Part shown: positions 17,445-26,517 of the stretch, in pieces
How the letters are laid out: each line of letters starts with the position of its first letter
How positions within the stretch are numbered: the stretch's first letter is position 1
Assembly: GCF_020966755.1 (NCBI RefSeq)
Contig: NZ_JAJKFT010000010.1
Span: 682,001 to 746,000 of the forward strand
Reading direction: 5' to 3'
DNA: 64,000 bases
From: Blastopirellula sediminis
GTDB taxonomy: Bacteria > Planctomycetota > Planctomycetia > Pirellulales > Pirellulaceae
The notes under the pieces: generated by a model
Database searches by the model: none
What the model was told of the DNA's origin: nothing
The model's input: the letters and a program-made list of their open reading frames with translations, nothing else
Position numbers and translations under genes: made by a program

Positions 17445-18890
17445 ATGAACCTTTACAACCACGCCCAAGCCGCCGCCGTTTCGCGCCGCACGTTTCTTTC
17501 CAATGTCGGCTTCGGTCTCGGTACGACTGCACTCGCTTCGCTGATGGCCGGCGACTCGCTCGCCGCCGGCAGCGCGCCTGCCGCCGGCATCCCTGGTCAG
17601 CCGGGACTTCCCCACTTCCAGCCGCGGATCAAGCGGGTCATCTTCCTCTGCATGTCCGGCGGTCCGTCGCAGTTCGAGACGTTCGACAACAAGCCGGAAC
17701 TGACTCGCCTGGATGGTCAAGCGATGCCGGAGTCGTACACCGCCGGCCAACCGATCGCGCAGCTGCAAGGGCAAGAGCTGAAATGCCTCGGCGCGATGAC
17801 CAAGTTCAACAAGTATGGCGAAGGGGGCGTGGAGATCAGCGACTTTCTGCCGTACCACGCCAAGATGGCGGACGACATCTGCGTCGTTCGCTCGATGGTG
17901 ACCGAGCAGATCAATCACGACCCGGCCCACACTTTCATGAATACCGGCACCGCGATCAGCGGTCGGCCGTCGATGGGCGCCTGGATCAACTACGGGCTCG
18001 GCAGCGAAACGAACGAACTCCCTGGCTTCGTCGTGCTCAGCAGCGTCGGCGGCCGCAACCCGCAGCCGATCGCGTCGCGACAATGGGGAACCGGCTTCTT
18101 GCCGAGCCGTTACCAAGGGGTCGAGTTCAGCTCCACCGGCGATCCGGTCAGCTACGTTCGCAACCCGCCCGGCGTCAACGTCGGCCAGCAGCGACAGATC
18201 GTCGACGCCGTCGGCCAGCTCAATCGCAACCGGCTCGATCAGTTGCAAGATCCTGAAATCGCCACCCGCATCTCCGCCTACGAAATGGCGTACCGAATGC
18301 AGATGTCGGTCCCCGAACTGACCGACATGTCGGACGAACCGCAAAGCGTCCTCGACATGTACGGCGCCAAGCCGGGCGACGGTTCGTTCGCGTCAAACTG
18401 TTTGCTCGCTCGCCGACTGGCCGAGCGCGGCGTCCGCTTCATTCACCTCTATCACCGCGGCTGGGATCACCACGGCGACCTGAAGAAGTTCATGGGGGTC
18501 TGCTGCGGACTGACCGATCAGCCGACCTACGCGCTGGTGCAAGACCTGAAGCAGCGCGGCATGCTTGAAGATACGCTGATCGTCTGGGGTGGCGAATTTG
18601 GCCGGACGCCGATGTTCCAAGGCAAAGGGGGCGTCGGCCGCGATCACCACATCAAAGGCTTCAGCATGTGGATGGCCGGCGGACCGATCAAAGGGGGAAC
18701 CACCCACGGCGCCACCGATGACCTCGGCTACAACGCCGTCGAAAACGTCGTCCACGTCCGCGACCTCCACGCCACGATGCTTCACTTGCTCGGCATCGAC
18801 CACCACCGCTTTAGCGTGAAGTTCCAGGGCCTCGACATGAAGCTAACCGGCGTCGAACCGGCCCGCGTGGTGAAAGAAGTGATCGCGTAG
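17445..18890 (+). CDS. DUF1501 protein with Tat signal
   Basis: 481 aa from ATG 17445, six bases after the PSD1 stop. A twin-arginine motif (SRRTFLSNVGFGLG) predicts export by Tat as a folded protein. The DUF1501 body has the sulfatase/alkaline phosphatase-like layout: VIFLCMSGGPSQFETFD, then MVTEQINHDPAHTFMNTG, IHLYHRGWDHHG, LIVWGGEFGRTP and DHHIKGFSMWMAGG, with His/Asp residues placed as metal ligands in that superfamily. It is the last gene of the sigma/FecR/PSD1 operon. Activity is unproven for the family. Confidence 0.92.
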   Translation: MNLYNHAQAAAVSRRTFLSNVGFGLGTTALASLMAGDSLAAGSAPAAGIPGQPGLPHFQPRIKRVIFLCMSGGPSQFETFDNKPELTRLDGQAMPESYTAGQPIAQLQGQELKCLGAMTKFNKYGEGGVEISDFLPYHAKMADDICVVRSMVTEQINHDPAHTFMNTGTAISGRPSMGAWINYGLGSETNELPGFVVLSSVGGRNPQPIASRQWGTGFLPSRYQGVEFSSTGDPVSYVRNPPGVNVGQQRQIVDAVGQLNRNRLDQLQDPEIATRISAYEMAYRMQMSVPELTDMSDEPQSVLDMYGAKPGDGSFASNCLLARRLAERGVRFIHLYHRGWDHHGDLKKFMGVCCGLTDQPTYALVQDLKQRGMLEDTLIVWGGEFGRTPMFQGKGGVGRDHHIKGFSMWMAGGPIKGGTTHGATDDLGYNAVENVVHVRDLHATMLHLLGIDHHRFSVKFQGLDMKLTGVEPARVVKEVIA

Positions 18891-18900
18891 CGACCCAATA

Positions 18901-19057
18901 GTAGCCCGAAGCGCAAGCGAGGGAAATGCGGTCGCAAGCAAATGACTAATGACTAATCACTAATGTCTAATGAAAGATCGCGTCTTCCGAATTAGACATT
19001 AGTGATTAGTCATTAGTCATTTCCGAATCCATTTCCCTCGCTTGCGCTTCGGGCTAC
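18901..19057. repeat. Class A palindromic element, copy 2 (nested double hairpin)
   Basis: 157 bp. Perfect 27-bp outer arms (18901-18927, 19031-19057) enclose perfect 32-bp inner arms (18940-18971, 18991-19022) built from repeats of CTAATGA/CTAATCA. The central loop is 19 nt. It fills the convergent junction of the DUF1501 gene (18890) and the 610-aa membrane protein (19065). The outer arm is a variant (CGAAGCGCAAGCGAGGG) of that in copy 1, changed equally on both sides. Confidence 0.95.
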
Positions 19058-19064
19058 GATTCGG

Positions 19065-20897
19065 CTAAAAGCTTCCCACCGGGCTCAGCAAAAACTCCGG
19101 CGTCTCCGGCGTGGTCGCTTGCTCTTCGTCATCGCCCCGGTCGCGGTAGATGTGCAAGATCCGGGCGCGTCCCAGGTACTGGTAGCTCGGCTCGGGATAC
19201 TTCGTCTTGCGAGGCGACTGGTCGATGGCGAATTCGTGGATCAGGACTCGGACTTTCGGCAGCCCGGAGAAGTGAACCTCTTCCAGCGGACGCTTGCCGC
19301 CGTCGATGTCGTATCGCTCGAACATCACTCGCAACACGCGCCGCACTGCGTAAAAGTCGACCCCGTCCTCGACGAAGATCAAGTCGACTCCCAGCCCTTG
19401 GCAGATCTCAAAGAAATGATGCCGCGCAGCGCGGGGCATCACGTCACGATAGAGCGGCGGAATCACGTCGAGCGAGTTGGCGTCGTCAGTCGACACCACA
19501 TCGCGAGTAAGTCCCGGGAAGAACCAGAAGTGCGGAGCGAGCCAATAGCCGCTCCCGTCCCGTCCCTTGCGAGCCGCCGCGCGGCGGAAGATCAACTCGA
19601 TCCCTTTCACCAGCACGCGGCGTTTTTGCACCTGATCGCGCCGCCGGATACGGGCCAACGTCTCTTCCGCTTTCAGATCGTCCAAGTGCAAGCAAATCAC
19701 GTTGGAGTCGCTCGCCCCGGTCGTCGACTCGGCCACTTGCAGTCGAACGTCCAGCCGCTCCGGCGCCGTCGGCGAAAAGCGAACGCGCCAACCGTTCTTG
19801 CGCGCCACCTGACGCAGTTCGCGTCGCTGACGCGGCCGATCAACGCCGGCGAAGTGCAGCTGCAGCGGCGCCTTCCGCGAAGGATCGCTCACCCGGGCGA
19901 GGAAGTAGTGCGATTCCATCAGCAGCGTCGACGACAAAAACGCAAACGTCCCGTACCAGATCGCCAGCCGTCCCAGTCCGGTGCTGATCGGCGCCGACTC
20001 AAAATGGGACGGCAGCCCGATCACTTCGCCCCCCAAGGCGATCGCCACTGGAATCGCCGGAACGAGCGCGATCAACAAATCGGTGACCGTCAAAAAGACG
20101 TACATCGGCATCGCGCGGACGTCGCTGCCGTTCTTGCGCCACAAGCAATCAGGCCGCCAGGCCGGGGTAAACCAATTGGCGCCTAAGCTCAACATAAGCG
20201 TCACGCCCCAGATCACGGTCGCGATCCATGTCGGCGCGAGCAGCGTCAGCGCCAACACGCCTCCGGCGACCAGCGACGCAAACGCGATCGACAACCGAAA
20301 CGACTCCCGCTCGGGCCGTTTGCCATAAACCAGCAGCGCGTCAAACAGCACAAAGCCCGGCGAGAACGCGGCGCCAAACACCATCACCAACAGCGCTCCC
20401 CAGACCACCGCCGTCGGCGCCAGGTAGGCGAGATAGCTGATCAGCGGAACGGTCTCGCGGAGCGTTACTCCGGTCAGAAAGCTGAAGAGGGTCGCAACCA
20501 CCAGCGCCGCAGCCGCCAACAACGGCGCGAGCAAAAAGAGCCGCGGCAATCCGCGCGCGATCGGGGGCGAACGACGCAGGTCGAGTCCCCAGTCGTAGCG
20601 CACCGCCGCCGTCGTCCGGTTCCAGAGTCGTCGCATTTGTCGCGACAACGAGGAAGCCCACCGCACGCGGCGGCAGAAGTAGCGGGAAAAGACCAAGCGA
20701 AACGTCGTCGCCAATAAGATGGCGCAGGCGAGGTCTTTCAGTTCGGTTGATTCGGTCCGGCCGACCCATTCAATCAGCGCCAGGATCAAGACGACGGCTA
20801 GCAAGGTCGCCGTCTCGCGCACGTTCCACGCCGACGTCCGGTGGACGCCTGGGCGTTTTCGGAAGATCGCCGCCAGCAAGCCTTTGACCATCGTCAT
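19065..20897 (-). CDS. Multi-span membrane protein with large soluble C-terminus, unknown
   Basis: 610 aa, not assigned to a known family. The N-terminal ~330 residues hold about eight hydrophobic segments (e.g. LLAVVLILALIEWVG, LLAPLLAAAALVVATLFSFL, SYLAYLAPTAVVWGALLVMV, LALTLLAPTWIATVIWGVTL). The C-terminal ~270 residues are soluble and basic, with RVRFSPTAPERLDVRLQVAE and a conserved-looking YWLAPHFWFFPGLTRDV followed by ARHHFFEICQGLGVDLIFVE. It may share a transcript with the small membrane gene just upstream (20937-21146). ATG at 20891 is an alternative start. Confidence 0.75.
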   Translation of the reverse strand: MTMVKGLLAAIFRKRPGVHRTSAWNVRETATLLAVVLILALIEWVGRTESTELKDLACAILLATTFRLVFSRYFCRRVRWASSLSRQMRRLWNRTTAAVRYDWGLDLRRSPPIARGLPRLFLLAPLLAAAALVVATLFSFLTGVTLRETVPLISYLAYLAPTAVVWGALLVMVFGAAFSPGFVLFDALLVYGKRPERESFRLSIAFASLVAGGVLALTLLAPTWIATVIWGVTLMLSLGANWFTPAWRPDCLWRKNGSDVRAMPMYVFLTVTDLLIALVPAIPVAIALGGEVIGLPSHFESAPISTGLGRLAIWYGTFAFLSSTLLMESHYFLARVSDPSRKAPLQLHFAGVDRPRQRRELRQVARKNGWRVRFSPTAPERLDVRLQVAESTTGASDSNVICLHLDDLKAEETLARIRRRDQVQKRRVLVKGIELIFRRAAARKGRDGSGYWLAPHFWFFPGLTRDVVSTDDANSLDVIPPLYRDVMPRAARHHFFEICQGLGVDLIFVEDGVDFYAVRRVLRVMFERYDIDGGKRPLEEVHFSGLPKVRVLIHEFAIDQSPRKTKYPEPSYQYLGRARILHIYRDRGDDEEQATTPETPEFLLSPVGSF

Positions 20898-20936
20898 CCA
20901 TTGGTTTGGAACAAGGCGGCGCGGCGGCGGCCTCGG

Positions 20937-21146
20937 TTACCGCGCAGCGGAACCAGGCTTGTCGCCCGTGCAGCAGCCTTCTCTCGGGCTCGGTCGGGTC
21001 GCCTTGTGAACGCGACACTCCAGCGACGGACTGAGCCTGCGCCGGTATCCGCCGCCTATCGATAATACCGTCCAATAAAGGACCGTGGCCAGACACATTA
21101 AGAAATAGCAACCTAAAACCACCAGGCTTATCGTCATCCAGAACAT
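20937..21146 (-). CDS. Possible small membrane protein
   Basis: 69 aa from ATG 21144-21146, with a weak GGAG 11 bases upstream. One long hydrophobic helix (MTISLVVLGCYFLMCLATVL) is followed by a basic, Cys-containing tail (RRRLSPSLECRVHK). It lies 40 bp upstream of the 610-aa membrane protein gene on the same strand and is divergent from the MocR gene. The tail has no domain and resembles random translation, so the gene is only tentative. Confidence 0.4.
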   Translation of the reverse strand: MFWMTISLVVLGCYFLMCLATVLYWTVLSIGGGYRRRLSPSLECRVHKATRPSPREGCCTGDKPGSAAR

Positions 21147-21244
21147 GATCAGGGCGTCTCCATGGGAAAGAATCTTGGGGGGCGGTATTACAAGTATTCG
21201 GCGTTTCGGCGAATGAGTACAGGCGCACAAAACGCGATTTGTTA

Positions 21245-21277
21245 CCATGACAGATGAGGTTTTTACATCTGTCATGG
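21245..21277. promoter_or_regulatory. 12-bp perfect inverted repeat upstream of MocR regulator (candidate operator)
   Basis: CCATGACAGATG (21245-21256), a 9-nt spacer AGGTTTTTA, then the exact reverse complement (21266-21277), ending 21 bases before the regulator start at 21299. Dyad symmetry beside a GntR/MocR gene suggests an autoregulatory operator shared with the divergent gene. An mRNA hairpin affecting the leader is the alternative. Confidence 0.6.
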
Positions 21278-21298
21278 TCCGTCTCGCGGGGAACTGTC

Positions 21299-22756
21299 AT
21301 GCCTGACGACGTAGCGTCGCCAACTGCCGACCAGTTACGCCTTTACGACCAGGTCGCCGGTCACATCGCCCGGCTGGTCGAGCAAGGAACCTTGCGTCCC
21401 GGCGATCGCATTCCCTCGGTTCGCCGCATGAGCGGGCAAATGTCGGTCTCGCTATCGACCGTCACGCATGCGTATCGCTTGCTGGAAAGTCGGGGTTTGA
21501 TAGAAGCACGACCCAAATCGGGCTACTTTGTTCGCGATACGGCGATCCGCGTTCCTCCTCCCCCCAAAGCGTCCCGCTCCAACATCCGCCCTTTGCGGGT
21601 GAACGTCTCTCAGCTCTCCCGCCGCTTACATGACGTGCTGGCTTCCCCCGAAGTGATCAAGCTGGGCGCCGTCGTTCCGGACGTCGAACTACTGCCGATG
21701 CAGCGGATCAACCGCTTGCTGATGCAAACCCTGCAGCGTTTTCCTGAAATGGGACATCGCTACGACATCCCGATGGGACACGCGCCGCTGCGTCACGAAA
21801 TCGCTCGCCGGATGATCGACGCCGGCGCAGAGGTCGCCCCTGACGAAATCGTGACCACCACCGGGGCCAGCGAAGCGGTTTACCTGGCGCTGCACGCGGC
21901 GCTGCGGCCTGGCGATACAGTCGCCGTCGAGTCCCCCAGTTATTTCGGGATTCTAGAAAAGCTCGAAACGACCGGCATTCGCGCCATTGAAGTTGCCTGC
22001 GATCCGGAAGTCGGGGTCGACGTTGATGCGATCGAGCGGCTCGCCCAGGAAGGCCGCATCCAAGGCGCCGTCGTCGTCGCCAACTTCAACAACCCGCTCG
22101 GCTGCCGCATGCCTGACGACGCCAAACGGCGGCTGGTCGAAGTGATGTGCCAACATCAACTGCCGCTGATCGAAGACGACATCTTCGGCGAACTCCACTT
22201 CGATTCCGGCATGCGTCCCAAGGCGCTCAAAGCGTTCGACCGCGACGGGTTCGTCCTTTATTGCAGCTCATTCAGCAAAACGATTTCGCCCGGTTTGCGG
22301 GTCGGGTGGTGCGCCCCCGGCGTCTACCAGGACCGTTTCGTCCAGGCGAAAATCGCGATCAATCCGGCCGGGTCGATCGCGATGCAGGCCGCCGCGGCCA
22401 AATACCTGGAAACGGCCGGGTACGACCTCCATTTGCGGCGTCTGCGCCGGACCCTGCACGAGCGGACCCGCAAAGTCGCTAGCAGCGTCTACGAATATTT
22501 TCCGGAAGAAACTCGCGCCACCGCACCGCAGGGCGGTCAGGTATTATGGGTAGAACTTCCCCGCGGCTTTGATAGCGTCCAGCTATTCGAAGAAGCGGCG
22601 CAGCGCAACATCAGCGTCGCGCCCGGCGTGTTGTTCTCCCCCGGCGATCGCTTCCGCAACTTCGTCCGCCTGAACTGCGCCATCCAGTCAAGCGAACGGG
22701 TCGAACAAGCGATCATCGAACTGGGACGTTTGGCGAAACGACAACTGACGACTTAA
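21299..22756 (+). CDS. MocR-type transcriptional regulator (GntR HTH + aminotransferase domain)
   Basis: 485 aa from ATG 21299, preceded by GGGGAA. Residues ~10-78 are a GntR winged helix (LYDQVAGHIARLVEQGTLRP, DRIPSVRRMS, STVTHAYRLLESRGLIEAR, SGYFVRD). The rest is a class I aminotransferase fold: GASEAVYLALHAALRPGD, NFNNPLGCRMPDD, and the PLP-lysine motif SSFSKTISPGLRVGW. MocR proteins sense PLP or amino-compound adducts and activate or repress nearby genes. The adjacent target is not a vitamin B6 gene, so the effector is unknown. A dyad lies just upstream. Confidence 0.93.
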   Translation: MPDDVASPTADQLRLYDQVAGHIARLVEQGTLRPGDRIPSVRRMSGQMSVSLSTVTHAYRLLESRGLIEARPKSGYFVRDTAIRVPPPPKASRSNIRPLRVNVSQLSRRLHDVLASPEVIKLGAVVPDVELLPMQRINRLLMQTLQRFPEMGHRYDIPMGHAPLRHEIARRMIDAGAEVAPDEIVTTTGASEAVYLALHAALRPGDTVAVESPSYFGILEKLETTGIRAIEVACDPEVGVDVDAIERLAQEGRIQGAVVVANFNNPLGCRMPDDAKRRLVEVMCQHQLPLIEDDIFGELHFDSGMRPKALKAFDRDGFVLYCSSFSKTISPGLRVGWCAPGVYQDRFVQAKIAINPAGSIAMQAAAAKYLETAGYDLHLRRLRRTLHERTRKVASSVYEYFPEETRATAPQGGQVLWVELPRGFDSVQLFEEAAQRNISVAPGVLFSPGDRFRNFVRLNCAIQSSERVEQAIIELGRLAKRQLTT

Positions 22757-22777
22757 CCCTTACCGGAACGATCTCCG

Positions 22778-23347
22778 ATGAACGCAACCACCATCCCCTA
22801 CGCCATCAAAGAATGGGACGTCGTCTGCGAGGCGCTGCGCGCCGGTCGGCAGCATCTCTTGTTGCGCAAAGGTGGGATTCAGGAAGAGGGAGATCAGTTC
22901 CGCGCCGAACATGACGCGTTCTGGTTTTGGCCGACCCGTTTCCATCAATCGCCGGATCAGCTGAACGACGCAGGCCAACAGTTCCTCCAGCAGCTCGGCG
23001 AAAAACACTCCGGCGGCAATCGCTTCGCCGTCGATTTGCTCGCCCAGGTCGACCAGGTTCGCTACGTCACGCAGGAATCGAAGCTCGCCGAACTCGACGA
23101 TTTTCATATCCTCTCCGCCGACACCGTTCGGATGCGCTATCACTATCGCGAGCCAAGCGTCTATCTCTTTCTGGTCCGCATTTACACTGCGCCGCACATC
23201 AAGGTTTACGTCGAAACGCCAGAGATCGCCGGCTGCAAAAGCTGGATCGACTTGCCCGAACCGCCGTCGGCCGAAGGAGTAAAGCCGGTCCTCACCGACG
23301 AACAATTCGCCGCGGTCAAAGAAAAGTTCGAAGCCCTCTTCACGTAG
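22778..23347 (+). CDS. DUF1802 family protein
   Basis: 189 aa, 21 bases after the MocR gene and probably co-transcribed. It has the DUF1802 landmarks: IKEWDVVCEALRAGRQHLLL RKGGI at the start, FWFWPTRFHQ, and SVYLFLVRIYT in the C-terminal half. The family is uncharacterised and small, with no membrane segment or signal peptide. Given its position it is a candidate MocR target. It ends just before a class A palindrome. Confidence 0.85.
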   Translation: MNATTIPYAIKEWDVVCEALRAGRQHLLLRKGGIQEEGDQFRAEHDAFWFWPTRFHQSPDQLNDAGQQFLQQLGEKHSGGNRFAVDLLAQVDQVRYVTQESKLAELDDFHILSADTVRMRYHYREPSVYLFLVRIYTAPHIKVYVETPEIAGCKSWIDLPEPPSAEGVKPVLTDEQFAAVKEKFEALFT

Positions 23348-23358
23348 GGTCTGCTCTT

Positions 23359-23517
23359 CACTAGCCCGCAGCGCGAGCAAGGGAATGGATTCGGAAATGT
23401 CTAATGACTAATCACTAATGTCTAATTCGGAAGACACGATCTTTCATTAGACATTAGGGTTTAGACATTAGTCATTTGCTCGCGGCCGCATTCCCTCGCT
23501 TGCGCTGCGGGCTAGTG
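23359..23517. repeat. Class A palindromic element, copy 3
   Basis: 159 bp. Outer arms of 28 bp (23359-23386, 23490-23517; two mismatches) enclose an interior rich in CTAATGACTAAT repeats that pair with each other. It occupies the convergent junction of the DUF1802 and antiporter genes. The right arm contains the last His codon and the stop codon (TAG) of the antiporter gene. Confidence 0.9.
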
Positions 23518-24612
23518 TTCGGCGCTCACCGATTCGGCCGGCTTTCTCAGCGCCCGATAGGTCGTCACCAGCAGCGTGATCACCGTCAGCGGAACCGCAA
23601 ATCCCAGCATCATCACGCCCAGCGGATGCGACCAGCTTGAATTGACCGCGACCAGAACCAGATAGGTCGTGTAGGCGACGTAATAGAAGACGAACAAAAT
23701 CCCTTCCCATCGCGCGATCGTGTAGCCGGTAAAGAAGATCGGTAGACACGCGACCGCCACCGCGATCATCACCGGGATATCAAACTTCAGCGCATCGGGC
23801 GAAACCGGAATGCCGCTTGGCGGCGCGAGGGCCGAGAGTCCCAGCACGCAGCAGATATTGAAGATGTTGCTGCCGACGATATTGCCGACGGCGATATCGC
23901 GCTCGCCTCGGATGCTGGCCATCACCGACGCCGCCGCTTCGGGCAATGATGTCCCCGCTGCGACGATCGTCAAACCGATCAACAGTTCGCTCATTCCAAA
24001 CTGCTTCGCGATCGTGCTCGCCCCATCGACCAGCCACTGCGAACTGAAGGTCAGCGCAACCAACCCCGCCGCAATCAGCGCCAGTTGAATCGCTAGTCCG
24101 GCGAGCGTCAGCTTTTCCTGCGTACCGAACTCTTCGGCGAACTCATCCTGCACCGCTTTCTGTTCGCGGCGGCTTTGATAGATCAGCCAACCGAGATAGA
24201 CGACCAGAATGCCGAACAAGATCCCGCCGTCGAGCTGGCTGATTTCGCCATCCAGCCCCATCAGTAGCACCAAGAAGGAAAGGGCCACCATCAACGGCAC
24301 GTCAATCCGCACCAATTGGCTGGAGACGACCAGCGGCGCGACCACCGCCGACATGCCGAGAATCGCCAGCACGTTAAAGATGTTACTGCCGACGACGTTC
24401 CCGATGCCGATGTCCGTGTTTCCCTTCAAACTCGCGCTCAGCGAAACGGCAAGCTCCGGGGCGCTCGTCCCAAACGCCACCACCGTCAGCCCGACCACCA
24501 GCGGAGAAATCCCGGCGAGCGCCGCGAGCTTCGCGGCTCCCCGAACCAGCAATTCCCCTCCAACCACGAGTCCGACCAGCCCCACAATCATCCAGACGAT
24601 TGGCCATAACAT
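23512..24612 (-). CDS. Calcium/sodium antiporter (CaCA family, YrbG-like)
   Basis: 366 aa from ATG 24610-24612; an upstream in-frame start would add 11 residues. It has ten to eleven membrane helices in two homologous halves. The alpha-1 repeat (GTSAPELAVSLSAS, then GNVVGSNIFN) and alpha-2 repeat (GTSLPEAAASVMAS, then GNIVGSNIFN) carry the conserved Glu ion ligands. A cytosolic acidic loop (QKAVQDEFAEEFGTQEK) separates the halves. It exports Ca2+ in exchange for Na+ or H+. The stop codon is supplied by the arm of the adjacent palindromic element. Confidence 0.93.
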   Translation of the reverse strand: MLWPIVWMIVGLVGLVVGGELLVRGAAKLAALAGISPLVVGLTVVAFGTSAPELAVSLSASLKGNTDIGIGNVVGSNIFNVLAILGMSAVVAPLVVSSQLVRIDVPLMVALSFLVLLMGLDGEISQLDGGILFGILVVYLGWLIYQSRREQKAVQDEFAEEFGTQEKLTLAGLAIQLALIAAGLVALTFSSQWLVDGASTIAKQFGMSELLIGLTIVAAGTSLPEAAASVMASIRGERDIAVGNIVGSNIFNICCVLGLSALAPPSGIPVSPDALKFDIPVMIAVAVACLPIFFTGYTIARWEGILFVFYYVAYTTYLVLVAVNSSWSHPLGVMMLGFAVPLTVITLLVTTYRALRKPAESVSAEH

Positions 24613-25079
24613 GGCGCAGCAGCTTTCAGCAAAAGGAAACGGCAACCGTCCGTCAGTCTGGCGACGCCGCCAAAAATCAGCAAGCCGCCTGGGAAGAGGA
24701 TTCGCCGCCTGGGACCGTTTCTTGGGAGCATGTCGGCGCCGCGCCAGAAACGCAAAACACTAGCCCTCAGTGCCAGCGACACCGCAGGGACGTTCCAAGT
24801 TTGAACTCGCTGCGCGTATGCCAATGACGCCAACCGGAAGGTCCTGCTCATGGTGCTTCAGCGACTTTGGCGGCGATTTTTCGTCAGGCCAAGGCCTGAC
24901 CTACCCCCCGACTGGCCTGCCAGCTTGGTCCAGATACGCCATTTCCAGCTGAATTATCGAGAAACTTGACCCTTGGCAATTTAGGCAAGTATACTTGAAG
25001 GCTTGGGTTGCGCTATTTTTGCGCCCCAGCTCGTCCGCTACTAATCGATATCGCTTCCGTCTCGCCTGGAATTACCAGC
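24613..25079. other. Divergent intergenic region, antiporter / exported protein
   Basis: 467 bp with no convincing gene. It holds a short palindrome GTCAGGCC-AA-GGCCTGAC at 24883-24900 and a sigma-70-type promoter at 24966-24995 reading toward the exported protein. No tRNA or other RNA gene was recognised. Confidence 0.6.
24966..24995 (+). promoter_or_regulatory. Sigma-70-like promoter for the exported protein gene
   Basis: TTGACC (24966-24971), an 18-bp spacer, TATACT (24990-24995). Transcription would begin near 25002, giving a leader of about 78 nt before the ATG at 25080. It is the best vegetative promoter match seen in the window. Confidence 0.65.
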
Positions 25080-26072
25080 ATGTTGCGTCGTACCAAGACC
25101 GTTGCGCTGCTTTTGTTCGCTCTCTGCGCCGCACCGCTAGCAATGGCTCAGCAGCCTGGTTCTCGCACGATGGAGGTCAATACGGCGTCGCAACCGGCGC
25201 CCGCCGCAGCGGATAATCCGCACAATCCGCCTCGCCGGGTCTTTGCGGAAGGGGTGCTGACGACGATCCCGACCGACCTGCGGGCCGAAGAGACCTTCAC
25301 CGGTCCGGAACCGATCCTCGAAATCATCCAAGGCGCCCAGGGACTCGATTGGGCCCCCAAAACGCTTCCCAGCACCCGCACGCTCAAGGCGATGGCCGAA
25401 AACGTCATCTATCGCCGAACGATCTGGGGTCTGGAGTTCGCCTTCAAGCCGATCCGCATGATCGAGGTCGACGTCCCGCAGCCGACCGGCAAAATGCAAC
25501 GTAAGACCTTGTGGTACATGGTTTACCGCATTCGCAACATGGGGAACCCGCTCGAGTCGAAGGCGACCACCTTTGAAACCGGCGACACCGTCTACGAAGC
25601 GACCCAATTGAGCAGCTCGACCCAGCCGATCCGCTTCATCCCGCGGTTCATCCTCGAATCGAGCGACCAGAAGAAAGAGTATCTGGACCGCCTGGTTCCG
25701 GTGGCGATGGCCCCAATCGCAGCTCGCGAAATGGGTGGAACTACTTTGTACGACTCGGTTTCGGTAAACCGCTTTGACGTTCCCGTCTCGTCCGAAGAGG
25801 TCGACAACGCAATCTGGGGCGTGGCGATCTGGGAAGATATCGACCCCGATACCGACTATTTCTCGATCTACGTCCAGGGGCTGACCAACGCCTATAAATG
25901 GACTGACGACGCCGAAAAGGTCGTTCCGGACAACATCGGCGGCCAGCGAGCCTTCACGCTGAAGACGCTGAAGCTCAATTTTTGGCGTCCCGGCGACCGC
26001 TACAACGAACACGAAGACGAGATCCGCTTCGGTGCTCCTGGGCAGGTTGACTACGAGTGGGTTTACCGCTAA
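25080..26072 (+). CDS. Exported protein of unknown function
   Basis: 330 aa from ATG 25080 after a promoter at 24966. A signal peptide (TVALLLFALCAAPLAMAQ) is clear. The mature protein has a Pro/Ala-rich start and a beta-rich domain with WGLEFAFKPIRMIEVDVPQ, KTLWYMVYRIRNMGNPL, IPRFILESSD and a C-terminal KLNFWRPGDRYNEHEDEIRF. No cysteine pairs or catalytic motif are evident. I do not recognise the family. It precedes rpmA by about 90 bp. Confidence 0.78.
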   Translation: MLRRTKTVALLLFALCAAPLAMAQQPGSRTMEVNTASQPAPAAADNPHNPPRRVFAEGVLTTIPTDLRAEETFTGPEPILEIIQGAQGLDWAPKTLPSTRTLKAMAENVIYRRTIWGLEFAFKPIRMIEVDVPQPTGKMQRKTLWYMVYRIRNMGNPLESKATTFETGDTVYEATQLSSSTQPIRFIPRFILESSDQKKEYLDRLVPVAMAPIAAREMGGTTLYDSVSVNRFDVPVSSEEVDNAIWGVAIWEDIDPDTDYFSIYVQGLTNAYKWTDDAEKVVPDNIGGQRAFTLKTLKLNFWRPGDRYNEHEDEIRFGAPGQVDYEWVYR

Positions 26073-26165
26073 AAAGAGAGTTTCGACGCGCCCCTTGTGC
26101 GTCGTCAGGTAGATCGCACATTCTCGCCTTCCGGCGGAAATCCCATATACCAGGAGTTAGGTGAC

Positions 26166-26426
26166 ATGGCCCATAAGAAAGGTCAAGGTTCGAGCCGCAA
26201 CGGTCGTGACTCGAATCCGCAGTATCGCGGCGTCAAGAAGTTTGGCGGCGAAGTCGTTCGTGCCGGCAACATTCTGGTTCGCCAGGTTGGCACCAAGTTC
26301 CGCCCGGGCAAGAACGTCGGTTGCGGCAAGGACTACACCCTGTTCGCCCTGTGCGACGGCTCGGTCCTGTTCGATCAAGAAGGTCGTCGCGTCAATATCG
26401 TGCCGGCCGCTGTCGAAGCCAATTAA
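26166..26426 (+). CDS. rpmA: 50S ribosomal protein L27
   Basis: 86 aa from ATG 26166, with AGGAG about ten bases upstream. The sequence [19 protein letters not shown] followed by [19 protein letters not shown] and [15 protein letters not shown] is unmistakable L27. Its N-terminal tail reaches the peptidyl-transferase centre. There is no Firmicute-type cleavable leader. The usual partner rplU (L21) is not upstream here. An intrinsic terminator separates it from obgE. Confidence 0.98.
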   Translation: MAHKKGQGSSRNGRDSNPQYRGVKKFGGEVVRAGNILVRQVGTKFRPGKNVGCGKDYTLFALCDGSVLFDQEGRRVNIVPAAVEAN

Positions 26427-26468
26427 GCTTCGAGCGCATCGATTCGCGCTCGAGTATCCGTAAAATGC

Positions 26469-26504
26469 CAGGGATGATCCAATTCGGGTCATCCCTGTTT
26501 TCGT
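26469..26504 (+). terminator. Intrinsic terminator after rpmA
   Basis: A 12-bp stem, CAGGGATGATCC pairing with GGGTCATCCCTG (one G-U), has a 5-nt loop and is followed by TTTTCGTT. It lies between rpmA and obgE, so obgE may depend on read-through or its own promoter. Confidence 0.8.
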
Positions 26505-26517
26505 TCGTAGGCTGACG

